64,000 nt of DNA from Marinobacterium litorale DSM 23545 (GTDB lineage Bacteria; Pseudomonadota; Gammaproteobacteria; Pseudomonadales; Balneatricaceae). The stretch spans positions 248,001 through 312,000 of the forward strand of contig NZ_AUAZ01000001.1 in the NCBI RefSeq assembly GCF_000428985.1, read 5' to 3'. This document shows, piece by piece, positions 1 through 8,165 of this stretch. Position 1 is the stretch's first letter; the number at the start of each line of letters is the position of its first letter. Made by a program: the position numbers and the translations under genes. Below the pieces are notes generated by a model. It worked only from the letters and a program-made list of their open reading frames with translations, was not told the DNA's origin and did no database searches.

Positions 1-1793
1 GCGATCATCTGAGGGGTTGCCGGTGTTTCGTCGTCTGGCCGTTCTGTCCCAAGCAGGCGGGTGGTGGAGGACTGCCCCAGGTAGCGCACCAGCAGGCCGA
101 ACAGTTCACGTCTGCTGGCCTGGCCCTGCCAGATGGGGGCCTGCTCCGCTTCGGGCTTCAGTGCGTTGGTAAAAAGCGCCGCCTGAGTCTGTTCAAGATG
201 ACCCGGTCGGGCAAACAGTGAAATGCCGACCAGCAAGCCGATATTGACCAACATTGTCCAGAACAGCGCATGCGTATAGATATCCCAGCCTTCAAGCCCG
301 AACAGGGCGTAGGGGCGTAACGTCTCGATACCGAAAGGCCCCTGCTCGATAAAACCGGTATCAAGCCAGCCCGACAGGGCAAAGCCCGGAATCAACAGGG
401 TCCAGGCCCAGACCAGGATACCGGCGATCATACCGCAGGCTGCCCCGGTACGGCTGGCACCACGCCAGTAGAGGCCGAGCAGCAAAGCGGGGGCAAACTG
501 GGCAGCCGCGGCGAAAGAGACCAGGCCGATAGTGACCAGACTGTATGCCTCGCCGATCAGGGCGTGGTACAGATATCCGAGAATCAGGATGAAAACGATA
601 GCCACCCGTCGGATACCCAGCAACCAGCCGGACAGGTCTCGCCTCTGATCAAGCTGCAGGGCTCGCCAGCGCAGCAGCAACGGCATCACCAACTGGTTGC
701 TGACCATGGTTGAAAGCGCGATGGTTTCCACGATCATCATGCTGGTCGCGGCTGACAAGCCGCCGATAAAGACCAGCATCGGCAACCCGTTAAGCCCTGC
801 CGAGAGCGGCAGCGTCAGCACATAGTTATCGGGCTCACCGGTCGTACTCCCACCCAGCATGCCGGCCAGGGCAATTGGAATTACAAACAGGTTGATCAGC
901 AGCAGATAAAAAGGGAACAGCCAGCAGGCACGCTTCAAATGTTCTTCGTTGACGTTCTCCACCACGAGCACCTGAAACTGGCGTGGTAGCGTGATGAACG
1001 CCAGCATCGCGAGAATCAGGGTGCCAAACCAGCCCAGCGCGCCCCCGGGAATCTGCTCCAGGCCAAAGTGATGGGCGGCTTCAGGCAGGAGCTGGGCGGC
1101 CGTGGCAAACAGGTCAGCCGGCCCTTGGTAGAGCACAAAGGTGGCAAACACACCCACGGCCACGAATGCGAACAGTTTGACCAGTGACTCAAACGCGATA
1201 GCGGTGACCATCCCCTCATGCCGCTCGCTGGCGTCCAGGTGGCGGGTACCGAACAGAATGATAAACACGGCCAGCACCAGCGCGACCCAGAACGCTTTAT
1301 CGTTCCAGAAACCTGTCAGCGACAGAGCCGGTGGCGTTTGTCGGGGATACTCCGTCAGAATACCGTAACTGACCGTGATCGCTTTCAGCTGCAGGGCGAT
1401 ATAGGGCATGATCGCCACGATTGCGATGGCCGCGACCAGTGCGCCCAGTGCGCCACTCTTGCCATAACGCGCGCTGATAAAGTCGGCAATGGAGGTGATG
1501 CGCTGAGCGCGGGCGATACGGATCATCTTGCGGATCAGCATCCAGCCACAGAGCATGGCCAGTGTTGGCCCCAGGTAGATCAGCAGATAACTTAATCCGG
1601 TGGTGGCGGCTCGCCCCACACTGCCATAGAAGGTCCAGGCGGTGCAGTAAACGGCGATAGACAGCGCGTAGATCGTGGGTGAGTTGACCAGTGAACGGCG
1701 TTGTTCCGCCCGCCGGTCGCCCCAGGCGGCAATGATGAACAGCAGCGCCAGATAGCTGAAGGAGATGGTCAGCACCAGCCCTTCAATCCTCAT
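1..1793 (-). CDS. CbrA-like Na+/solute symporter-sensor protein (N-terminal part, runs off left edge)
   Basis: An open frame of 597 codons runs leftward from ATG 1793 to the window edge without a stop; I translated it by hand. It has about 13 hydrophobic segments typical of the sodium:solute symporter (SSS) family, followed near residues 540-580 by a soluble stretch (RRELFGLLVRYLG) resembling the STAC linker of CbrA-type sensors. In that family the linker is followed by PAS, histidine kinase and often receiver domains, which would lie beyond the edge. The start overlaps the end of the small membrane protein upstream, as in Pseudomonas cbrXA. Likely role: membrane sensor coupling a transported nutrient to phosphorelay. 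It could be a pure symporter if the missing part has no kinase. Confidence 0.8.
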   Translation of the reverse strand, partial: MRIEGLVLTISFSYLALLFIIAAWGDRRAEQRRSLVNSPTIYALSIAVYCTAWTFYGSVGRAATTGLSYLLIYLGPTLAMLCGWMLIRKMIRIARAQRITSIADFISARYGKSGALGALVAAIAIVAIMPYIALQLKAITVSYGILTEYPRQTPPALSLTGFWNDKAFWVALVLAVFIILFGTRHLDASERHEGMVTAIAFESLVKLFAFVAVGVFATFVLYQGPADLFATAAQLLPEAAHHFGLEQIPGGALGWFGTLILAMLAFITLPRQFQVLVVENVNEEHLKRACWLFPFYLLLINLFVIPIALAGMLGGSTTGEPDNYVLTLPLSAGLNGLPMLVFIGGLSAATSMMIVETIALSTMVSNQLVMPLLLRWRALQLDQRRDLSGWLLGIRRVAIVFILILGYLYHALIGEAYSLVTIGLVSFAAAAQFAPALLLGLYWRGASRTGAACGMIAGILVWAWTLLIPGFALSGWLDTGFIEQGPFGIETLRPYALFGLEGWDIYTHALFWTMLVNIGLLVGISLFARPGHLEQTQAALFTNALKPEAEQAPIWQGQASRRELFGLLVRYLGQSSTTRLLGTERPDDETPATPQMI

Positions 1794-1977
1794 GGCGGCC
1801 CTCCAGAATCAGTGCCGATATAAGTATCACCAGTGCCCAAATCAGGTAGATCGCCACTGGCAGTGCCGAAAAACCAAGGCCCAGTGGGCGGTCAAACAGG
1901 AGTAACAGGGGCGGGGAGAACAGCAGAAGCGCCAGAATCGTCAGTGCCAGTAAACGGCTTTCGGCGCGCTTTCTCAT
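1783..1977 (-). CDS. small two-TM membrane protein, CbrX-like
   Basis: This 64-residue protein has a basic N terminus (MRKRAESR) and two hydrophobic segments at about residues 9-27 and 35-59, separated by a short DRPLG loop. Its 3' end overlaps the start of the SSS sensor by 11 bases, and its own start overlaps the stop of the exonuclease fusion by four bases, so all are probably translationally coupled. In Pseudomonas a small membrane protein, CbrX, precedes cbrA in the same overlapping way. The size, topology and position match; sequence homology to CbrX itself is not proven here. Confidence 0.7.
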   Translation of the reverse strand: MRKRAESRLLALTILALLLFSPPLLLLFDRPLGLGFSALPVAIYLIWALVILISALILEGRHED

Positions 1978-4016
1978 GATAATGCTCCCTGTTTCTGGAA
2001 CTCCAGAGCGTCTCCCAGGTTCATAACGCCCCGGCTTTCCAGGCGCGGAATCAGCGCCAGCACCAGCTCGGCGGTTACCCGGGCATCGCCCAGCGCCGTG
2101 TGGCGAGTGCCGGGGGGAAACTGGATCTGGAAGCGGTCGGCCAGCGCATCCAGGCCGTGGGCTTCCAGTGTGGGGTCAAGAGCTCGGGATAATGCCAGAG
2201 TGTCCAGTACCGGCATATCAAACTGCAACTCGCTGCCTTCCGCTGCCAGGTTCAGAGCCAGCAGATCGAAGGCGGCATTATGAGCAACCAATACACCCCG
2301 GCCCACATATTCCCGGAAGCGCGGCAATACGACCGCCACCGGAGGTGCCTGGTTTACATCGTCATCGCACAGGCCATGGATCCGGGTGCTTTGTGGTGGA
2401 ATCGGGCGCTCCGGATTGACCAGTTGATCATAGTAGTCCTGTGCCAGCAGGCGTCCGTTAACAATCCGGCAAGCTGCCAGACTGATAACCCGATCGCCTT
2501 TGCGAAGCTCCAGCCCGGTCGTCTCGGTATCGAAGACCACCATCTCAAGTTGTGTCAGAGGGATCTTCTGTAACTGGCTATCGGGTGGGGGTAACTCCGC
2601 GATACTGAAGTCGTGAAACTCCGGACGTGCGTCCCGGTCGGTTGTCAGCGCCGGTGTCGCTGGCTCCAGACCGCGCTCGGAGGCGGGGAGTGGCAGACGC
2701 AGGCAGGCCAGGCCTCTGCGAGCCCCGGCCCGGGACCAGAGCTCTGCCCCATGCTGTGAGAGGACATCGGAGATCCGGGGAGAGAAGGGGTCATCGAACA
2801 GCGCGGTCGTCTCCCATTGCTGGATACGGGCGTGGCTGATCGGCTCTCCGTGCCAGGTGAGATCCAGATAAACCCGCCGGTTGCCCAGAAGCGGCTCGAT
2901 ATCCAGGGCATTGATCGACACCTCTTGCTGCAGCAAGCGAATCAGTACCGACAGCATTGAGAGTACGGCCGGGGCATCCACCTTCAGCCAGACCGGGATC
3001 CCCACCGGTGTGATGCTGATCTGTTGATCGGCGAGTCTTTCGCTCAGTGCCGCCAGCAGATCATTGGACCAGGTCTCCTCCAGCCGTGCCTGGGAGAGCT
3101 GCTGCGATTCGATCACCCGGGTCAGTCCGTCCAGTTCTCTGGCCAGTGCATCCCCTTCCTCGATAATAGCGCCGTGTAGACGGTCAAGTATCTGTGGATC
3201 ATCAGTTGCCTGCTCCAGTAGCTGGGCGGCGCTGTTAAGACTGCCCAGGTGGCCTCTCATCCGGGGGACCAGCGTGGCCAGTGAGCGGCGCCAACTTTGC
3301 TCCGCAGAGAGCTCGTGGGTCGTATCGTGAAGCGTGATCAGTGCCCCGCCATGACGCGCTCCGAGACGGCGCAGATCGCAGCGGTACCAACGTGAGCGTC
3401 CGGGCAAAAGCAGCTGGCGCGGGCTGCCATTATCAGGCAGCTGGCGCAGAGTTTCTCCCAGACTGGAATGTGGAATCAGCTGGGAGATACTGCGGCCCAA
3501 CCCAAGCGCCGGGTTCTCGGCAAATACGTTCTGAGCGGCGGGGTTAAACAGCAACAGTCGCTGGTGGCGGTCACAGATCAGCAGGGGTGTGGCGAGCTCC
3601 TGAACAACGCTTTCCAACTCCTCCTGAATAAACGCGGCCTTGCCTGCGCCTTCCTGGTGAGCGTGTTCAATCCGTGCCCGATCTTCGCGCCAGCCGCTGC
3701 GTATCCTGTCGAGATCCGGCTCCAGATTTATCAGCCAGCCGGAAAGCGGGAAATCGCCGCGGGCATCCGGGCTGGCTATCAGCCGTGCCAGCAATACTTG
3801 AAGCTGTCGTAGCGGTGCCAACAGCTTGCGCTCCAGCAGTGCTCCGCCGCACAGGACCAACGCGCCGGGCAGGAAAGCCAGACACCAGACAACGATCCGG
3901 GAGGGGCCGTCCAAGGTGTTTCGGGTTTCCAGCCATGCGATCAGGCCCAAGGGGATAAACAGACAGGCGCCGGCGAGCAGAAGCCAGATGCCGATCAATT
4001 GCTGGCGGGAGCGCAT
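1974..4016 (-). CDS. membrane PAS/degenerate histidine kinase fused to DEDDh 3'-5' exonuclease
   Basis: About 680 residues. Two membrane segments (about 8-30 and 42-64) are followed by a PAS-like region (about 130-235), a kinase-like region (240-440) and a C-terminal DnaQ-like exonuclease (about 490-670). The exonuclease shows the full DEDDh set: DTETTG, HNAAFD, and HTALGDA. The kinase region is degenerate: the H-box position reads RGHLGSL, and no clear N box or glycine-rich ATP loop is visible. The ATG at 4016 is preferred over TTG 4022 because GGAG lies about 7 bases upstream and it follows the receiver gene's TGA closely. It sits between a receiver protein and the CbrXA-like pair. Domain assignment is firm; cellular role is unknown. 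Confidence 0.82.
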   Translation of the reverse strand: MRSRQQLIGIWLLLAGACLFIPLGLIAWLETRNTLDGPSRIVVWCLAFLPGALVLCGGALLERKLLAPLRQLQVLLARLIASPDARGDFPLSGWLINLEPDLDRIRSGWREDRARIEHAHQEGAGKAAFIQEELESVVQELATPLLICDRHQRLLLFNPAAQNVFAENPALGLGRSISQLIPHSSLGETLRQLPDNGSPRQLLLPGRSRWYRCDLRRLGARHGGALITLHDTTHELSAEQSWRRSLATLVPRMRGHLGSLNSAAQLLEQATDDPQILDRLHGAIIEEGDALARELDGLTRVIESQQLSQARLEETWSNDLLAALSERLADQQISITPVGIPVWLKVDAPAVLSMLSVLIRLLQQEVSINALDIEPLLGNRRVYLDLTWHGEPISHARIQQWETTALFDDPFSPRISDVLSQHGAELWSRAGARRGLACLRLPLPASERGLEPATPALTTDRDARPEFHDFSIAELPPPDSQLQKIPLTQLEMVVFDTETTGLELRKGDRVISLAACRIVNGRLLAQDYYDQLVNPERPIPPQSTRIHGLCDDDVNQAPPVAVVLPRFREYVGRGVLVAHNAAFDLLALNLAAEGSELQFDMPVLDTLALSRALDPTLEAHGLDALADRFQIQFPPGTRHTALGDARVTAELVLALIPRLESRGVMNLGDALEFQKQGALS

Positions 4017-4018
4017 GA

Positions 4019-4399
4019 TCAATCTCCATCAGGTATCTGGGCCAGCAGCGACTGCACCCGCGTCACCAGCTCTTGCGTTGAGAACGGCTTGGTGACGTAA
4101 TCATTGGCCCCCAGTGCAATGCCTTTCTCCTTCTCGACCTCCCGCCCGTGGGCTGTGAGCATGATGACCGGCAGCGATGTACAGGCTGGGTTAGCGCGTA
4201 TCTCCTCCAGCAACTCAAAGCCGCTGGTATCGGGTAGGCTGATATCGAGCAGTACGATATCCGGGTGGCTTGCCTCGAGGTGCTCCCGGGCCTGGGCGCC
4301 TGTCGCGGCTGTCAGCACCTGAAAGCCGGAGCGCTGCATCAGAAACTCCAGCGAGAGCAGAATGTTGGGTTCGTCATCTACGATCAGAACCTGGGCCAT
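4019..4399 (-). CDS. single-domain response regulator (receiver only)
   Basis: A 126-residue CheY-like receiver with all key residues: acidic pair D8-D9 (IVDDE), phosphoacceptor D52 (VLLDISLPD), T82 and K104 (VTKPF). There is no output domain, so it acts by protein-protein contact. It is first in the leftward operon with the exonuclease fusion, the CbrX-like protein and the SSS sensor; its stop lies only two bases from the next start. The natural partner is the SSS sensor kinase or the kinase-like fusion, by inference from the operon. Confidence 0.9.
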   Translation of the reverse strand: MAQVLIVDDEPNILLSLEFLMQRSGFQVLTAATGAQAREHLEASHPDIVLLDISLPDTSGFELLEEIRANPACTSLPVIMLTAHGREVEKEKGIALGANDYVTKPFSTQELVTRVQSLLAQIPDGD

Positions 4400-4606
4400 T
4401 GGTACTCCTTACTTCGTTTTTGCACCGAAGGGTAGCGGGGAAAGGCTCTACAGGCAGTCTAGTGCGGGTTGAACAAAGTTGGTAACCGGTGGTAGCGGAG
4501 GATAACCGTAAAGTAGCAGCGAAAAAGTCGCGGCTTTGCTTTTTATCGCAGGTGCAACAGAGTTAAAATGCGGGTTTTATTGCTTCGCCAAGATAAAGGA
4601 ACTGCA

Positions 4607-5317
4607 ATGCTGATCGATAGGTTGCGTCAGGGCGCTGTGCTGGCTGCCGCTACGTTGACATTAACCCTGTCAACACAGGCCCACAGTGAGACGGAGGCGG
4701 ATCCATGGGAAGGGTTCAACCGTGCCATGTTCTCGTTTAATGAGCAGGTCGACCGTTATGCGCTCAAGCCGGTCGCTCAGGGCTATCGTTTCGTGATGCC
4801 TGACCTGGCGGAGCAGGGCGTATCCAACTTTTTCGACAACATCGGCGATGTGGGCTCTGCCGTCAATAATCTGCTGCAGGGCAAAGTGGATGCGGCATTG
4901 ACCAGTGTGACCCGGGTTGTTTTCAATTCGACGATTGGTCTGGCCGGTCTTATCGATGTGGCGACCCCCATGGGGCTGGAAGAGAAGCCGGAAGATTTCG
5001 GTCAGACTCTGGGCTACTGGGGAATGGGGTCCGGACCCTATCTGGTGCTACCGTTGCTCGGGCCGAGTTCTGTGCGAGATGGGCTTGGACGTATACCGAA
5101 TAGCATGCTTGATCCGGTTTCCGACGTTGATCACGTTCCAACCCGCAACTCCCTGTACGGGCTGCGTCTGATCGATGCGCGCGTGCGGCTGATGACAGCG
5201 GAACAGATCATTTCGGGTGATCGATACATCTTTGTGCGGGATGCCTATTTGCAGCGCCGTCAGTTTTTAGTCCATGATGGCCAGATACCCGTACGCTACG
5301 ACGATAACGACTTCTGA
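4607..5317 (+). CDS. mlaA: MlaA/VacJ-family outer membrane phospholipid-transport protein
   Basis: The protein has the MlaA hallmarks: DPWEGFNRAMFSFN near the N terminus, then the DFGQTLGYWG and GPYLVLPLLGPSSVRD motifs. MlaA sits in the outer membrane and removes mislocalised phospholipid from the outer leaflet. ATG 4607 is chosen over 4568 because AAAGGA lies just upstream and the following residues form a signal peptide. The signal ends in TQA-HSE and has no lipobox cysteine, so it looks like a signal peptidase I substrate; E. coli MlaA is a lipoprotein. The gene stands alone here, without mlaBCDEF. Confidence 0.9.
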   Translation: MLIDRLRQGAVLAAATLTLTLSTQAHSETEADPWEGFNRAMFSFNEQVDRYALKPVAQGYRFVMPDLAEQGVSNFFDNIGDVGSAVNNLLQGKVDAALTSVTRVVFNSTIGLAGLIDVATPMGLEEKPEDFGQTLGYWGMGSGPYLVLPLLGPSSVRDGLGRIPNSMLDPVSDVDHVPTRNSLYGLRLIDARVRLMTAEQIISGDRYIFVRDAYLQRRQFLVHDGQIPVRYDDNDF

Positions 5318-5387
5318 TTATCCCCGACCAAATGGGCTCAATGGGTGAGTCGGTCGTGGTCTATCAGCTAAATCGAGCAACTGATTA

Positions 5388-6551
5388 ATGAGTCTCAGAG
5401 AGCAGGCGATCCTGATGGTGTCGGCCTCGACAGCTGTCACTGATCTGATATTCGAGCTCTGCGAACAGTGTGAAAGTGAACACCTGCGCATTTTCGTTGC
5501 CCGCACGACGGACGAAGTGGAGCACCTGCTTGAGCATCGTATGATCTCGATGGCGATCGTCGACCGGTCGACTCTCTCCGATCTGCCCTATCTCAGTCAG
5601 CTGGCGCGCGCTATAAACCCCATGCCTACAGTCGCTCTGGTAGAGGAAGGAACCGCGGAAAGCCTGGTGGCGTCGTTACGTAATGGGGCCGACGATGTTT
5701 TTTCTCTGACAGAGTTGCAGACCCATCCTGAGCTGTTCGTTGATGCCATGACGCGCCAGCTCAAACGGGTGCAGATGATCGAAGAGGCGCGTTTCTTGCG
5801 AGAGAGCCTGGAGCGCAGCCTTGATGAGCTGCGCGCCGACCAGCACGCCGCTCAGCAGCTTCAGCAGAAGCTGTTGCCGCCGCCGGTTCGCGAACTCAAC
5901 CACGTCTGTTTTCAATATATCCTTCAGCCCAGCCTGTTGCTCAGTGGCGATTTTGTCGACTCAATAGCCATCAACGAGAATCAGACGGTTTTTTACCTGG
6001 CCGACGTATCCGGGCACGGAGCCTCGTCTGCACTGGTCACGGTGTTACTGAAAAACATGACCTACCGCCTGGTACGAAACTACAACCGCAACTCCAGTTT
6101 TGATATCCAGTCGCCGCTGGCAACGTTACACCGGGTCAACCGTGAACTGCTGTTGACCGGTCTGGGTAAACATCTCACGATGTTTATCGGCCTGATTGAT
6201 GAAAGGGACTCCAGTCTGACCTATGCTGTTGGGGGGCATCATCCAATGCCAATTCTCAGGCAACGGGGCGAGGCGGTGTATCTCGAAGGACGGGGTATGC
6301 CGATCGGTTTGTTTGAAGAGCCGGTATTCGATGAAAGACGTATTGATCTGGACCCCGAGTTTTCGCTTACCCTGTTCTCGGACGGAATCCTGGAAGTAGC
6401 CGAAGGTGAAACACTGGAAGCGAAGGAACAGCTTTTGCTGGAGGCGTGTAAAGGTAAAAATCTGTCGCCCCAATCAATTTTTGACTGTATCATCCCGGTC
6501 GGGCGCATAAACCCGGACGATGTAGCGATCATGACGGTAACTCGAGTGTGA
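5388..6551 (+). CDS. degenerate receiver + PP2C (SpoIIE-type) serine phosphatase
   Basis: 387 residues. The first 125 fold-match a receiver but lack the usual acidic pair; only the D in AIVDRS is in place. A helical linker (about 125-170) leads to a PPM/SpoIIE phosphatase with metal-binding aspartates in SGDFVDS, LADVSGHGASSAL, FSDGILEV and NPDDVAIM. Such proteins dephosphorylate a STAS anti-anti-sigma partner, and a STAS gene follows with a four-base overlap. The layout resembles HsbR-HsbA of Pseudomonas, but HsbR also has a C-terminal serine-kinase domain that is absent here. Likely role: input arm of a partner-switching circuit controlling motility or stress response (inference). Confidence 0.87.
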   Translation: MSLREQAILMVSASTAVTDLIFELCEQCESEHLRIFVARTTDEVEHLLEHRMISMAIVDRSTLSDLPYLSQLARAINPMPTVALVEEGTAESLVASLRNGADDVFSLTELQTHPELFVDAMTRQLKRVQMIEEARFLRESLERSLDELRADQHAAQQLQQKLLPPPVRELNHVCFQYILQPSLLLSGDFVDSIAINENQTVFYLADVSGHGASSALVTVLLKNMTYRLVRNYNRNSSFDIQSPLATLHRVNRELLLTGLGKHLTMFIGLIDERDSSLTYAVGGHHPMPILRQRGEAVYLEGRGMPIGLFEEPVFDERRIDLDPEFSLTLFSDGILEVAEGETLEAKEQLLLEACKGKNLSPQSIFDCIIPVGRINPDDVAIMTVTRV

Positions 6552-7039
6552 CTATGAGCGATGGCTCTATTTTTTACGCCTGTCGCGACGGCCATTACGT
6601 TCTGAAGTTTGTGGGTGAGGTGCGTCTGACGCTCTGCTCCACAATCGATCTGCACCTGGAATCTGTCCTGGCACGCCGCGAGATCAGTGATACGCTGATC
6701 GATCTGACCGAAACCACCACGATTGACAGTACCTCGCTGGGGTTGATCGCCAAACTCGCGATCAAGGCCTCTGAGCTGGGCATGCCGCGCCCGACGCTGA
6801 TCTCCACCAATCCTGATATTACCCGGATACTTTATTCCATGGGGTTTGATCAGGTTTTCCTGTTGCTCGACAGTGTGCCCACCAGTGGGGTCGATCTTGA
6901 GCAGGTGCCCTTTGTACAGGAATCCGAAGACCAGGTGCGAGAGCGGATTATCGGCGCACACCGGGTGTTGATCGACCTTAACGAAGCCAACCGGGCGGCG
7001 TTCAAAGACCTGGTGGCAACGCTGGAGAACTGCAGTTAG
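6548..7039 (+). CDS. STAS-domain anti-anti-sigma factor, HsbA-like
   Basis: About 160 residues; the first 100 form a STAS domain with the phosphorylatable serine region TIDSTSLGLIAKL, and the remainder is a charged C-terminal extension. The length matches HsbA-type proteins. The start is GTG 6548, overlapping the phosphatase stop (GTGA), or ATG 6554 two codons later. It is the expected substrate of the upstream PP2C phosphatase; when dephosphorylated such proteins bind an anti-sigma factor such as FlgM. The partner and regulon cannot be read from this window. Confidence 0.85.
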   Translation: MTMSDGSIFYACRDGHYVLKFVGEVRLTLCSTIDLHLESVLARREISDTLIDLTETTTIDSTSLGLIAKLAIKASELGMPRPTLISTNPDITRILYSMGFDQVFLLLDSVPTSGVDLEQVPFVQESEDQVRERIIGAHRVLIDLNEANRAAFKDLVATLENCS

Positions 7040-7057
7040 CGGGGCGGTCTTCAAAGC

Positions 7058-7100
7058 AGGCAATAAAAAAGGATCCCTGACGGATCCTTTTTTATTGCCT
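7058..7100. terminator. bidirectional rho-independent terminator
   Basis: A perfect 19-bp inverted repeat (7058-7076 and 7082-7100) with a CTGAC loop contains GGATCC cores flanked by A6 on one side and T6 on the other. It therefore works in both directions. It lies between the converging STAS gene and the transaminase gene. Confidence 0.93.
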
Positions 7101-7130
7101 GAAAAGCAGCGGGGCGTCCCCCGCGTTTTA

Positions 7131-7988
7131 TCAGTAGTCGAACTTGCGGTCGGTGTAGATACGGAACGCTTTTTCCCAGACAGGACCGACTTCGCCATTA
7201 CCGACCGGCTGATCATCCAGGCGGGTAACCGGCGCGATCTCTTTGGAGGAGCTGGTGATCCAGATCTCGTCAGCATTGCGCACTTCGTCCATGGTGATGG
7301 TACGCTCTTCCACCGGAATGCTGCCGTCGGCCTTAATGCTGTCGATGATGATACGGCGGGTAATGCCCGGCAGGATCTGGTTGTCTTCCACGGGCGTGAT
7401 TACGGTACCGTCTTTGACAATGAAGACGTTACAAGAGCTGCCCTCGGTCAATTCGTTTTTCTGGTTGTAGAGCAGGATTTCGTTATTGCCGGATGCATGC
7501 CCCTGCTGGAAGTGCATGACGTTGCCCAGCAGTGAGGTCGATTTGATGTTGCAGCGCTTCCAGCGCAGATCTTCGGTGCTGGAAACCTTGTAGGCGTGAA
7601 CGGCTGAACGATCCACCGGCTCCGGGTCCTTGATACCGAACGTGAACGCGAAAATGGTCGGCTCAACATTTTCCGGGTACGCATGGAAGCGTTTGGTATC
7701 GGCGCCGCGGGAAACGTGCAGATAAACACCGAAGTTGCTGCCTTCGTTCTGGTCGATCAGGGAATCAAGCAGCTGACGCCATTCGTCGATGCTCTTCTCG
7801 CACTTAATCTCAAGCGCCTTCAGGCCATTGATCATACGCTGCATGTGCAGAGCAAAACCCACGGGCTTGCGGTTGTAGTAGGGGATCACTTCATAGATGC
7901 CATCACCGAACAGAAAACCGCGATCCAGCGGAGAAATACGGGCCTCTTCAAGAGGAACAAAGGCGCCGTTTACGTAAGCAATACTCAT
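7131..7988 (-). CDS. dat: D-amino acid aminotransferase (class IV, PLP-dependent)
   Basis: 285 residues with the class IV transaminase signatures: K149 in CNIKSTSLLGN binds PLP, ELTEGSSCNVFI is the conserved cofactor region, and DRGFLFGDGIYEV is the N-terminal motif typical of D-alanine/D-amino acid transaminases. It interconverts D-amino acids and 2-oxo acids, commonly D-Glu/2-oxoglutarate with D-Ala/pyruvate. It is last in a leftward row after DUF1445-pxpABC-DUF4392-LysR, separated from the LysR gene by about 175 bases that probably hold its own promoter. The context suggests it consumes D-glutamate from that pathway. A branched-chain enzyme is less likely given the motif set. Confidence 0.88.
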   Translation of the reverse strand: MSIAYVNGAFVPLEEARISPLDRGFLFGDGIYEVIPYYNRKPVGFALHMQRMINGLKALEIKCEKSIDEWRQLLDSLIDQNEGSNFGVYLHVSRGADTKRFHAYPENVEPTIFAFTFGIKDPEPVDRSAVHAYKVSSTEDLRWKRCNIKSTSLLGNVMHFQQGHASGNNEILLYNQKNELTEGSSCNVFIVKDGTVITPVEDNQILPGITRRIIIDSIKADGSIPVEERTITMDEVRNADEIWITSSSKEIAPVTRLDDQPVGNGEVGPVWEKAFRIYTDRKFDY

Positions 7989-8165
7989 TATAAAAACCTC
8001 TCTATGTCCGGAGCCGGCTGGTAATCGCCAACTGGCATCTCATCTACTGTGTCATTGAAGCAAGAGTTTTATAAAAGTGGATATCTATTTCAATAACCCT
8101 GAAAAGAAAAAGATAATTTCACAAAAATGGTTAATATCCAGTTGTATTGGCCAATTTAAGGCGTT

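Noticed and set aside
6239-7276. 345-residue minus-strand open frame over the phosphatase/STAS genes
   Set aside because: It runs antisense to two genes with strong domain motifs and crosses the bidirectional terminator; its sequence shows no recognisable domain.
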